A DNA stretch of 14,149 bases, taken from positions 1 to 14,149 of the forward strand of contig JAGAYQ010000364.1 in NCBI GenBank assembly GCA_017940445.1. The letters are read 5' to 3'. Shown piece by piece: positions 7,989-14,149 of this stretch (position 1 is its first letter; each line of letters starts with the position of its first letter). This DNA is from Pyramidobacter sp. (GTDB lineage Bacteria; Synergistota; Synergistia; Synergistales; Dethiosulfovibrionaceae). The notes below the pieces were generated by a model. The model was not told the DNA's origin. It did not search any database and worked only from the letters and a program-made list of their open reading frames with translations. Made by a program: the position numbers and the translations under genes.

Positions 7989-8465
7989 TTACAGGCTGAT
8001 GCCGTTCATAAGGAGGATGCTGACGAGGAGGGCAAGAACCGCGTAGGTTTCGACCATGGCGGGAAGGATGACCGCCTTGCCGGCTTCGCCGGGCTGCTTG
8101 GCGATCATCTGAATGCACGCGGCCGAGGTTTTTCCCTGCGAGATCGCCGAGATCCATCCGCCCAGAGCGATGGGCAGGCAGGCGAACATCACGGCGAGGC
8201 CGTGCACCCAGTCGCAAGGCACGGCAGAACCGCCGACCAGGCCGACCTTGAGCATGGCAAAGAACGCGATCAGCAGGCCGTAAATGCCCTGCGTGCCGGG
8301 CAGAGCCTGAAGCATCAGGACCAGACCGAACTTGCCGGGATCCTCCGTCATCACGCCCGCGCCGACTTCACCGGCGATACCGACGCCGATAGCAGAGCCG
8401 ATGCCGGCCATACCCGCGGCCAGAGCCGCGCCAAGCACAACAAAAGCGATACCAAGATAATCCAT
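7989..8465 (-). CDS. atpK: V-type ATPase subunit K (membrane rotor ring, Na+-type)
   Basis: This is the proteolipid that forms the rotating ring. The 158 residues hold two fused hairpins, so four transmembrane helices. Hairpin 1 has the glycine-rich helix GIGSAIGVGIAGEVGAG (21-37) and LQALPGTQGIYG (52-63). Hairpin 2 has ISAISQGKTSAA (105-116) and AMVETYAVLALL (136-147). The residues matching the Na+ site of Enterococcus hirae NtpK (Leu61, Thr64, Gln65, Gln110, Glu139) are present as Leu55, Thr58, Gln59, Gln110 and Glu139. Only hairpin 2 carries the carboxylate, so one ion is carried per two hairpins. It is expressed from its own Shine-Dalgarno (GAGGGGAG) 29 nt after atpI. Sodium specificity is inferred from these ligands. 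Confidence 0.96.
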   Translation of the reverse strand: MDYLGIAFVVLGAALAAGMAGIGSAIGVGIAGEVGAGVMTEDPGKFGLVLMLQALPGTQGIYGLLIAFFAMLKVGLVGGSAVPCDWVHGLAVMFACLPIALGGWISAISQGKTSAACIQMIAKQPGEAGKAVILPAMVETYAVLALLVSILLMNGISL

Positions 8466-8494
8466 AAATCGACACTCCCCTCAAGATTTTGGGT

Positions 8495-10528
8495 TCATTC
8501 ACCAGCCGGCGCTGCGGGCGAAGCGTCCTTGCGCGCGGCGACATTCACATAATCGGTCTTGTAGCGGAAAGGCTGGAACGCCGCACCGCCGCTCGAATAA
8601 AACTTGCCGAAAAACTCAACATACTGAAGGCGCAGAGGATGCACGAACGCGCCGAGGATGTTGATGACCATGCTGAACACATGTCCGCCGAAGAAGATCA
8701 CCAGCGCCAGGATCCAGCCCACGTAGGCCGTTCCGCCGCACAGCGACGACATCAGGTTGATGATCATCGCCACCGCGCCGCCGACAAGGCCGAGCGCCAG
8801 CAGACGGCTGTAGCTGAGCACATCGCCCAGATAGCTCGTGACGTTGTACAGGCTGAGGCAGCCCGAGATCAGCTTGCTGAAAATGCCCTTCTTCTCGCGT
8901 CCCTGCGTGAGCACAAGGATCACGGCTCCGGCGATCGCCATCCACTTTCCGACAGGTGCCAGCTCAGGCGCCTTGAACGATCCGGCGCCGAAAATCAGCA
9001 GCCCCGTGAGCAGGATCAGCCAGCCGCCCTGATCGGCAAAGGCCGCGAAATACTTCTTCTCGCGAATGTTGGCCCATGCCGCCAGGCCGATGCCCCAGTA
9101 AATATGGACGATGCCCAGTGCCAGCGAGATGCCCAGCAGAAGCATCGGGTCCTTCATCGGTTCAAGCAATGTGAAGAAATTCTTCACCGGACGAAGGAAC
9201 GCCAGGAACGGGAATGCGTCGATCATGTCGCCCATCCAGCTCCCCGTCACCGCGCCGAAGATGATCGTCGCGATGCCGCAGTACTTCACCATGATCAGAG
9301 CCTGCTTGATGCTGTCCGGCATTTTCTGATACTTTTTCAGGAAGTACATGGCGATCGCCGTGATGACGATGCCATAGCCGGCATCGGCGTAGCACATGCC
9401 GAAGAACAGCAGGAAGAACGGCATCATCGGGAACGAAGGATCGACCGAGCCGTACACCGGCGCGCCGTAGAGCATCGTCAGCATCTCAAACGGACGCGCG
9501 CACTCGGCGTTTTCAAGCACGATCGGCGGCTCGTCGCCTTCAGCAGGCTCAAGCAGCCGCAGCGCGACGCTCTGCTCGAAAGGAGCAAGAGCCCGGCGCA
9601 GGTCCGACTCGCGGTGAGCCGGCACCCAGCCCTGAAGCAGCACGACCTGCTCGGTGCGCTCGCTTTCGTCGCGGGCCTCCTGACGGTCCTTCATGATCGC
9701 GAGATAGTCGCCCAGCTTGCGGATCTCGTCCATGTGCTCGGCGGTAAAGGTCTTCAGCCAGTCGTCGACTGATTTTTCCTCTTCGCCAAGAGACGCCAGC
9801 TTCGCGAGCAGCTTTTCCTGCTCCTCTGCGACCGTCCCCGTCAGGTCGGCGGGGAGATCGATCTTCGTCACGCTGTGCTTCAGGCACAGCTCAGACAGCT
9901 TATCCTCGGATGAACGCAGATAAATGACGCTGCACCACGGTGCCGACTGACTGCCCTTCTCAGGGATGTGAACGCTGCACTCCGCATCTGCGCCAAGCTC
10001 GGCTTCGACAGCTTTCTTCCATTCTTCCAGATGCTCCGCCCGTCCCGTGCCCAGAAAGGCCGCAACCAGACGGCTGCCCTCTGTCACCATCGAAAGCGGC
10101 GGCTCAAAAGCGCCCAGTCCGCCAAGCGTCTGCTGCAGCGTTTTGATCTGCTGCACTTGCGAACGCAGCTCCGTCAGACGGCGCTCCCGCATGCGGACCT
10201 GCTCGGCCAAATGGGGAACGTCAGTCTTTTTCGCCAGTTCAGCAAGAGAGGCAACGCTTACGTCGTCGCGCTCGCCCAGCATTCGGGCAAAACCGCCGAC
10301 AGGATCCTGGTACCACGGAGCAAGGAAGCGGATGAGATAGTTCACGTCGCTCAGCTGAGCGGAGTAATCGCAGCCGGCCTCATCGGGGCGGACAGGAAGG
10401 GCGTCTTCAGCGTTCTTTTCGGCAGCGGAGATCTCGCAGATCCCCCGCTCCTGAAGCACCGCCAGGACTTCATCGACTGAAGCGCGGTGCACGTATAATT
10501 CGATTTTTTTGACGCTAGCAACGGCCAT
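8495..10528 (-). CDS. atpI: V-type ATPase subunit I (membrane stator, a-type)
   Basis: Subunit I forms the two ion half-channels beside the K ring and anchors the peripheral stalks. The 677-residue length is typical. The N-terminal half (1-345) is cytoplasmic with coiled-coil segments (about 105-140 and 235-295). The C-terminal half holds about seven to eight hydrophobic segments (roughly 368-395, 415-435, 462-485, 500-518, 528-542, 575-598, 602-628). The channel arginine is in the conserved DVLSYSRLLALGL motif (Arg575), followed by HPLRLQYVEFFGKFY (630-644), another hallmark. It starts inside atpH (14-nt overlap) with GAGGTGG nine bases before the ATG. The last residues (DASPAAPAGE) form a short disordered tail. 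Confidence 0.96.
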   Translation of the reverse strand: MAVASVKKIELYVHRASVDEVLAVLQERGICEISAAEKNAEDALPVRPDEAGCDYSAQLSDVNYLIRFLAPWYQDPVGGFARMLGERDDVSVASLAELAKKTDVPHLAEQVRMRERRLTELRSQVQQIKTLQQTLGGLGAFEPPLSMVTEGSRLVAAFLGTGRAEHLEEWKKAVEAELGADAECSVHIPEKGSQSAPWCSVIYLRSSEDKLSELCLKHSVTKIDLPADLTGTVAEEQEKLLAKLASLGEEEKSVDDWLKTFTAEHMDEIRKLGDYLAIMKDRQEARDESERTEQVVLLQGWVPAHRESDLRRALAPFEQSVALRLLEPAEGDEPPIVLENAECARPFEMLTMLYGAPVYGSVDPSFPMMPFFLLFFGMCYADAGYGIVITAIAMYFLKKYQKMPDSIKQALIMVKYCGIATIIFGAVTGSWMGDMIDAFPFLAFLRPVKNFFTLLEPMKDPMLLLGISLALGIVHIYWGIGLAAWANIREKKYFAAFADQGGWLILLTGLLIFGAGSFKAPELAPVGKWMAIAGAVILVLTQGREKKGIFSKLISGCLSLYNVTSYLGDVLSYSRLLALGLVGGAVAMIINLMSSLCGGTAYVGWILALVIFFGGHVFSMVINILGAFVHPLRLQYVEFFGKFYSSGGAAFQPFRYKTDYVNVAARKDASPAAPAGE

Positions 10529-10841
10529 ATCGAGACACCACCTCTTCGGCTAACCACTGAGCCGTTTTCTTTACCGCTTCTCCGTGCGCGCGGACGAACT
10601 CCAGAGCGCTGCTTCTGCCCTGTTCGACCGTTGCGGCAGACGCTTTTTCCGCTTCGGCCTCCACTTCGCTGATCCGCTTGCGGTAGTCGCGGAACTGAGC
10701 CTGTTTGGCCTCCTTCACGCGCAACGCGCCTTCGCTGCGGGTCCTGGCGACAAGATCCTGCGCTTCCGTCCGAGCGTCGGCAACTTTCTGCGCGGCCGCC
10801 GCTTCTACGCTTCTGATCTCCTCAGTCAGACTGGTTGACAT
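10515..10841 (-). CDS. atpH: V-type ATPase subunit G/H (peripheral stalk coiled coil)
   Basis: The 108-residue protein is almost entirely a charged, Ala/Glu/Lys-rich helix (for example EAAAAQKVADARTEAQDLVA, then AEAEKASAATVEQGR) that ends in AVKKTAQWLAEEVVSRYG. This matches the AhaH/NtpF-like stalk subunit that forms a right-handed coiled coil with subunit E. It has no transmembrane segment. It is the first certain gene of the operon, in the position the stalk subunit takes in Thermus. The start ATG at 10841 has an almost ideal Shine-Dalgarno (AAAGGAGGTGAAC). Its name varies between species (G in Thermus, F in Enterococcus, H in archaea). Sequence identity in this family is low, so composition and context carry much of the call. 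Confidence 0.88.
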   Translation of the reverse strand: MSTSLTEEIRSVEAAAAQKVADARTEAQDLVARTRSEGALRVKEAKQAQFRDYRKRISEVEAEAEKASAATVEQGRSSALEFVRAHGEAVKKTAQWLAEEVVSRYGRC

Positions 10842-10936
10842 GCGTTCACCTCCTTTGCTTCACCGCCGTGAAAGCTCACCGCCTTCATGCAGTAATCGCA
10901 TAAGAAAAGTTTTTTCCGTCCGTCCAGCACGGACAT
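10826..10936 (-). CDS. Candidate 36-residue leader ORF with Cys-X2-Cys
   Basis: An ATG at 10936 opens a frame of 36 codons. Its protein contains KKLFLCDYCMKAVSFHGG (Cys13 and Cys16, knuckle-like) and a third Cys at position 33. The frame overlaps the first 16 nt of atpH, and the atpH Shine-Dalgarno lies inside it, so the two could be translationally coupled. Against it, there is no good Shine-Dalgarno (GGAAAG is 14 nt away), its start lies inside a predicted hairpin (10903-10952), and a frame this short can arise by chance. It resembles no family I can name. It is listed because the Cys-X2-Cys pattern and its place in the leader of the operon are suggestive. Confidence 0.22.
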   Translation of the reverse strand: MSVLDGRKKLFLCDYCMKAVSFHGGEAKEVNACQPV

Positions 10937-10952
10937 AGATGAAAAACTTTCT
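10903..10952 (-). promoter_or_regulatory. Long hairpin in the V-ATPase leader
   Basis: On the minus strand AGAAAGTTTTTC (from 10952) pairs with GAAAAAACTTTTCT (ending at 10903), with one bulged A and one bulged T. Inside it GTCCG (10930-10934) pairs with CGGAC (10918-10922) around a 7-base loop. It lies about 60 nt upstream of the atpH ATG, within the transcript predicted from the promoter at 11070-11098. It is not an intrinsic terminator, since no clean GC stem is followed directly by a T-run. A role in RNA stability or translation is inference. Confidence 0.45.
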
Positions 10953-11069
10953 TTCCAGCATGTAAAACGAGAACAATCCGCCATTAGAAAAAACAATTTT
11001 GAACAGTTTCGTTTTTACCAGATACAACCGGGCGAATCAAACAAAATAATTCTCGTTTAATCCCTTCAC

Positions 11070-11098
11070 ATTCTAAATTTTCATTGTCGTTGTGTCAA
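11070..11098 (-). promoter_or_regulatory. Main promoter of the V-ATPase operon
   Basis: Read on the minus strand, a perfect TTGACA (11093-11098) is followed after exactly 17 bases by TAGAAT (11070-11075). Transcription should start near 11063, giving an untranslated leader of about 220 nt before atpH. The A/T-rich sequence upstream could serve as an UP element, and a 12-bp palindrome CTCCAAATGGAG lies at 11117-11128, about 55 bp before the start. A second, weaker pair (TTGATT-17-TAAAAA) lies closer to the gene, around 11012-11040. Confidence 0.75.
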
Positions 11099-11519
11099 TA
11101 GTGTTTACCAATAAAACTCCAAATGGAGCGTCTTCATGTCCGGCATTTTTTGAATAACAACATTTTGATTGATAATTTTTCAGAATAAAATTTTCGTTTA
11201 TCACAACAATAAACCAGTTCTACTATCGTGATTTTTTCATTACAAATCAATTATTTAAACATCACTTTTCAGGTTCATCCGATGAGCAATATTATATTCT
11301 CATTCGGCCGTTCAATTTTGCATTTATGCCTTGCATCTATAATAGGCATTTTGAGGAACCGTCTCTTTTACGCGCCGTTTCGGGATATGGCGCATTTTTT
11401 CTTCCTGACCGTGATTTTTTCATGAGGAAGTCATTTTTCGACAGCTTAAAACGTTTTTTTGCGCAATTAGGCGTAGACAGAGCGGCGTGCTTTCGGGTAA
11501 GATTGACTGTCGTACCGAA
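11099..11519. other. AT-rich divergent intergenic region, no confident gene
   Basis: This stretch between the two divergent promoters is much richer in A and T than the flanking genes. Two overlapping plus-strand frames of 65 codons are open (11228-11425 and 11326-11523), but neither has a convincing Shine-Dalgarno, and neither matches a family I know. The second (with HFEEPSLLRAVSGYGAFFLP) has a soluble-protein-like composition and could be a decayed fragment. A short hairpin ATGCCT/AGGCAT (11326-11349) surrounds a TATAAT at 11338-11343 that has no fitting -35. Confidence 0.5.
11372..11400 (+). terminator. Weak terminator-like hairpin
   Basis: GCGCC (11372-11376) pairs with GGCGC (11389-11393), followed by A and six T. 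The stem is only 5 bp with a 12-base loop, so it may be chance. No gene is known to end here. Confidence 0.25.
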
Positions 11520-11548
11520 ATGACGGATTGACACTCATGCGCGATAAT
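11520..11548 (+). promoter_or_regulatory. Possible tex promoter
   Basis: GATAAT (11543-11548) has an ATGACG (11520-11525) 17 bases upstream. TTGACA at 11528-11533 is a perfect -35 but has no -10 at the right distance (GATAAT follows after 9 bases). An inverted repeat GCGCGA (11539-11544) / TCGCGC (11556-11561) straddles the -10 and could be an operator. The start of transcription would be near 11555, just before the leader hairpins. Confidence 0.35.
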
Positions 11549-11560
11549 ATGCTCATCGCG

Positions 11561-11668
11561 CGGTCACGCCCCAAACGGGCGTGACCGTCGGCGCCTTACG
11601 GCGCCGCACCGTCTCATGCGTTTTTCGTCAAAACGGATCGAACAACGTGAGCCGTTGTAACGAAAAAC
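11561..11668 (+). promoter_or_regulatory. Tandem hairpins in the tex leader
   Basis: Three structures follow each other. CGGTCACGCCC (11561-11571) pairs with GGGCGTGACCG (11577-11587) around a 5-base loop. CGGCGCC (11589-11595) pairs with GGCGCCG (11600-11606) around TTAC. A nested stem has GTTTTTCGT (11620-11628) with ACGAAAAAC (11660-11668) outside and ACAACG (11642-11647) with CGTTGT (11653-11658) inside. None has a proper T-tail. The last ends 13 nt before the tex Shine-Dalgarno and leaves it free. Regulation of tex through these structures, or a GC-rich repeat element inserted here, are both possible. Confidence 0.55.
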
Positions 11669-11697
11669 AGTATGAACACCGAAAGGAGCACCACAGA

Positions 11698-13860
11698 ATG
11701 GCAGATTACACAGGGCGTATCGCCCAGGAACTCAAGCTTCCCGTCAGCGGCGTGAGCGCCGTCGCCGAGCTGCTCGCAGAAGGCTGCACCGTTCCCTTCA
11801 TCGCCCGATACCGGAAAGAAAAGACCGGCTCTCTCGACGAAGTGGCGATCACAGCCATCCGCGACGGTCTGGCCCGGGTCGAGGAGCTGGAAAAGCGCCG
11901 TGAGGCGATCCTCGGCTCGCTCACTGAACGCGGCGTGCTGACGGAGGAACTGAAAAAGACGATCGATGCGGCCTCGACGATGACCGCGCTGGAAGACGCC
12001 TATCTGCCCTATCGCCCCAAGCGCCGCACGCGCGCCCTGATCGCCCGTGAAGCCGGTCTGGAGCCCCTGGCAAAGGCCCTAATGGACCAGACTGGATGTG
12101 ATCCGGCTGAGGCGGCTCTGCCGTTTGTCAATCCCGAGAAAGGCGTCGAAAATGCCGAATCTGCGCTCGCCGGCGCGCGGGATATCATCGCCGAAAACAT
12201 CAGCGAGGACTCCGCGGCCCGGCGCGACATGCGCGTGATTTTCGTCCGCTTTGGCAAATGCGTCTCGTCTGTGAACGAGAAGAAAAAGGACCTTCCCGAA
12301 GCGGCGACCTACGCCGACTACTTTAACTGGCAGGAACCCCTGCTGCGCATCCCCTCCCACCGCCTGCTTGCCGTGCTGCGCGGCGAAAAGGAGGGCTATC
12401 TGACGCTCTCCGTGCGGCCGGATGAAAAGCTGGCGCTCGATTCGCTGCGTTCGCGCTATGTGAAAGGCACGGGAGCCGACTCGCAGCAGGTCGAAATGGC
12501 CGTGGTCGACGGCTATCGGCGTCTGCTGGCCCCTTCGATCGAGACAGAAGCCCGTGCGACGCTCAAAAAACGCGCCGACGGCGAAGCGATCGCGATTTTC
12601 GCGCGCAATCTGCGCGAGCTGCTGATGGCCTCCCCCTTCGGCGCCCGCCCCATCCTCGCCATCGACCCCGGCATCCGCACGGGGTGCAAAGTCGTCTGCC
12701 TCGACAAAAAAGGCGATCTGCTCTGCCATACCGTCATTTTCATCCAGCGCTCAGAAGCGCGCTACGCCGAAGCAGGACAGACGATCCGCGCGCTGGCGGC
12801 AAAATACAAGCCGGAAGCGATCGCCGTCGGCAACGGAACCGCCAGCCGCGAGACCGAGGAATTCCTTCGTGAACTGGCTCTCGACATCCCTGTCATCGTC
12901 GTCAATGAAAGCGGCGCGTCCGTCTACTCCGCCTCCGACCTGGCCCGCAAGGAATTCCCGGATCAGGACGTCACCGTCCGCGGCGCCGTTTCCATCGGCC
13001 GGCGGCTGATGGACCCGCTGGCCGAACTCGTCAAGATCGATCCCAAGTCGATCGGCGTGGGCCAGTATCAGCACGATGTCGACCAGAAACAGCTTCGGAG
13101 CGCGCTCGACGATACGGTCGTTTCCTGCGTCAACGCCGTCGGCGTCGATCTGAACACCGCCAGTTCAAAACTGCTGTCATACGTCTCCGGTCTTACGCCC
13201 TCGCTGGCTGACAACGTCGTCAAGTACCGTGAGGCGGAAGGCCCCTTCAAGCGCCGTCAGGACGTGCTCAAAGTCCCGCGTCTGGGGCCCAAGGCCTATC
13301 AGCAGGCCGCCGGATTCCTCCGCATCCACGGCGCGGAGAACCCGCTCGACGGCAGCGCCGTCCATCCTGAGAACTACGCTGTCGTCGACGCCATCGCCGC
13401 CGATCTCAACTGCCAGGTGACCGACCTCATCTCAGCCAAAGATCTGCGCTCGAAGATCGATCTCAGCCGCTACGTCACCGACGAGGTGGGGCTGCCGACG
13501 CTCGAAGACATCCTCTCCGAGCTCGAAAAGCCGGGGCGCGACCCCCGCAGCGCGATGGAGATCTTCTCCTTCGATCCCAACGTCCACGAGCTGACCGACC
13601 TGCAGCCGGGGATGAAGCTTCCCGGCATCGTCTCCAACGTCACAGCGTTCGGCGCGTTCGTGAACATCGGCGTGCATCAGGACGGACTGGTCCACATCAG
13701 CCAGATGGGCCGCTACGTCAAGGACATCTCGACCGTCCTCCATCCCGGACAGCCCGTCGAAGTGTTCGTCATCGGCGTCGATCTGCCCCGCAAGCGCATC
13801 TCCCTGCGCATGGAGCTGGACAAAAAGATCGGTGAAAAAAAGAGAAAAGCCAAGGCATAA
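11698..13860 (+). CDS. tex: Tex-family RNA-binding transcription accessory protein
   Basis: Tex is a conserved cytoplasmic nucleic-acid-binding protein related to eukaryotic Spt6. It is linked to transcription and RNA metabolism, though its exact role is unsettled. The 720 residues hold the expected order: a helical N-terminal domain (VPFIARYRKEKTGSLDE, about 30-46), a YqgF/RNase H-like domain starting at AIDPGIRTGCKVV (about 321-333), a helix-hairpin-helix region (about 483-545, LNTASSKLLSYVSGL and VLKVPRLGPKAYQQA), and a C-terminal S1 domain (about 638-708, with VTAFGAFVNIGVHQDGLVHI). The frame is open from 11581, but the ATG at 11698 has AAAGGAG nine bases upstream and gives the family N-terminus, while the 39 codons before it are hairpin DNA. 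It is divergent from the ATPase operon and ends directly at a terminator. Confidence 0.97.
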   Translation: MADYTGRIAQELKLPVSGVSAVAELLAEGCTVPFIARYRKEKTGSLDEVAITAIRDGLARVEELEKRREAILGSLTERGVLTEELKKTIDAASTMTALEDAYLPYRPKRRTRALIAREAGLEPLAKALMDQTGCDPAEAALPFVNPEKGVENAESALAGARDIIAENISEDSAARRDMRVIFVRFGKCVSSVNEKKKDLPEAATYADYFNWQEPLLRIPSHRLLAVLRGEKEGYLTLSVRPDEKLALDSLRSRYVKGTGADSQQVEMAVVDGYRRLLAPSIETEARATLKKRADGEAIAIFARNLRELLMASPFGARPILAIDPGIRTGCKVVCLDKKGDLLCHTVIFIQRSEARYAEAGQTIRALAAKYKPEAIAVGNGTASRETEEFLRELALDIPVIVVNESGASVYSASDLARKEFPDQDVTVRGAVSIGRRLMDPLAELVKIDPKSIGVGQYQHDVDQKQLRSALDDTVVSCVNAVGVDLNTASSKLLSYVSGLTPSLADNVVKYREAEGPFKRRQDVLKVPRLGPKAYQQAAGFLRIHGAENPLDGSAVHPENYAVVDAIAADLNCQVTDLISAKDLRSKIDLSRYVTDEVGLPTLEDILSELEKPGRDPRSAMEIFSFDPNVHELTDLQPGMKLPGIVSNVTAFGAFVNIGVHQDGLVHISQMGRYVKDISTVLHPGQPVEVFVIGVDLPRKRISLRMELDKKIGEKKRKAKA

Positions 13861-13900
13861 AAACAAGGCCAGCCGAAAAAGTTTCGGCTGGCCTTGTTTT
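13861..13900. terminator. Bidirectional terminator between tex and the YbjQ-like gene
   Basis: An 18-bp perfect stem joins 13861-13878 (with AAGGCCAGCCG) and 13882-13899 (with CGGCTGGCCTT) around the loop AAG. It begins immediately after the tex stop. A T-run follows on the plus strand, and the mirror A-run gives one on the minus strand. The stop of the minus-strand gene is at 13901-13903. Confidence 0.92.
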
Positions 13901-14149
13901 TTATTGCTTTTTTCGGTAGGCCGTCCCGGCCGCGATGACTTCCGCAGCGCCGCCGGCGACCTGAGGCGCGATGAACTGGATAGCGTACACGCCGTCGGCT
14001 CCTTTTTCGCACGCAGCCGCGCGCAGGCGGTCAAGCGCGCTGTCCATCCCCTTCTGAAGCAGGCCGGTATACTGTTTGAGCTCGCCGCCCACAGACATGT
14101 TGCGCAGCGTTGCAAACGCATCGCCGAAGATCGACGTGCTGATCACGCA
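13901..14149 (-). CDS. YbjQ/UPF0145-family protein, N-terminus beyond the window
   Basis: The 82 visible residues are the C-terminal part of the 'heavy-metal-binding domain' YbjQ/UPF0145 family, whose members are usually about 100-110 residues and probably form pentamers. Recognisable are IFGDAFATLRNMSVGGELKQ, followed by a helix (GMDSALDRLRAAACEKGADG) and the final strands VYAIQFI and EVIAAGTAY. In the family a strand-turn segment (of the type 'GIVSGEVV') precedes this. The frame is open through the window edge, so the GTG at 14146 is probably internal, and about 20-25 residues are missing on the right. The physiological role of the family is not known despite its name. It is convergent with tex and shares its terminator. 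Confidence 0.85.
   Translation of the reverse strand, partial: CVISTSIFGDAFATLRNMSVGGELKQYTGLLQKGMDSALDRLRAAACEKGADGVYAIQFIAPQVAGGAAEVIAAGTAYRKKQ

Noticed and set aside
7446..8552. 368-codon plus-strand frame
   Set aside because: It is antisense to atpE and atpK, and it has no recognisable domain and no ribosome site.
8489..9772. 427-codon plus-strand frame
   Set aside because: It is antisense to atpI. It has a His/Arg/Gln-rich low-complexity composition typical of a shadow frame.
11528..11548. TTGACA followed by GATAAT as a tex promoter
   Set aside because: The spacing is only 9 bp, too short for sigma70. The ATGACG-17-GATAAT alternative was kept at low confidence.
12079..12729. 216-codon minus-strand frame within tex
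   Set aside because: It is antisense to the conserved middle of tex, with no domain or ribosome site.

Overview
The window looks like a chromosomal segment of an anaerobic, moderately GC-rich bacterium. Its centre is a complete bacterial V-type (V/A-type) ATPase operon on the minus strand. The gene order H-I-K-E-C-F-A-B-D matches the order known from Thermus (G-I-L-E-C-F-A-B-D). The membrane ring subunit carries the full set of sodium ligands known from Enterococcus hirae NtpK. No F-type subunits are present. GC-rich genes, AT-rich intergenic DNA, this operon and a tex gene beside it would fit the Synergistota (Pyramidobacter/Jonquetella-like). That placement is inference only.

Layout. Positions 1-605 are an accessory-looking, AT-richer stretch. 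They hold a 34-bp dyad over a TATAAT promoter, a strong hairpin terminator only about 20 bases past the predicted start of transcription, and then the C-terminal remnant of a PspA/IM30-family gene broken by a frameshift. Positions 606-1925 (minus) encode an AlbA_2/Schlafen-like, GHKL-ATPase-like putative transcriptional regulator. Its promoter is covered by five copies of an 8-bp repeat in two orientations, which suggests autoregulation. A perfect 17-bp hairpin at 2108-2147 ends the ATPase operon.

Positions 2178-10841 (minus) hold nine ATPase genes, tightly packed, with gaps of 30 nt or less or small overlaps. H and E form the peripheral stalks. I is the membrane stator and K the rotor ring. 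C, D and F form the central stalk. A is the catalytic and B the non-catalytic head subunit. A near-consensus promoter (TTGACA-17-TAGAAT at 11070-11098) would give a leader of about 220 nt. That leader contains a long hairpin and a possible 36-codon ORF with a Cys-X2-Cys motif that runs into the first ATPase gene.

Positions 10842-11697 separate this operon from the divergent tex gene (11698-13860, plus), a nucleic-acid-binding S1-domain protein whose leader is full of hairpins. A bidirectional terminator (13861-13900) lies between tex and a convergent YbjQ/UPF0145-family gene that runs off the right edge.

I see no tRNA, rRNA, CRISPR array or insertion sequence. The most unusual items are the operator-like repeat arrays at 133-166 and 1949-2027, the structured ATPase leader with its small ORF, and the decayed pspA.
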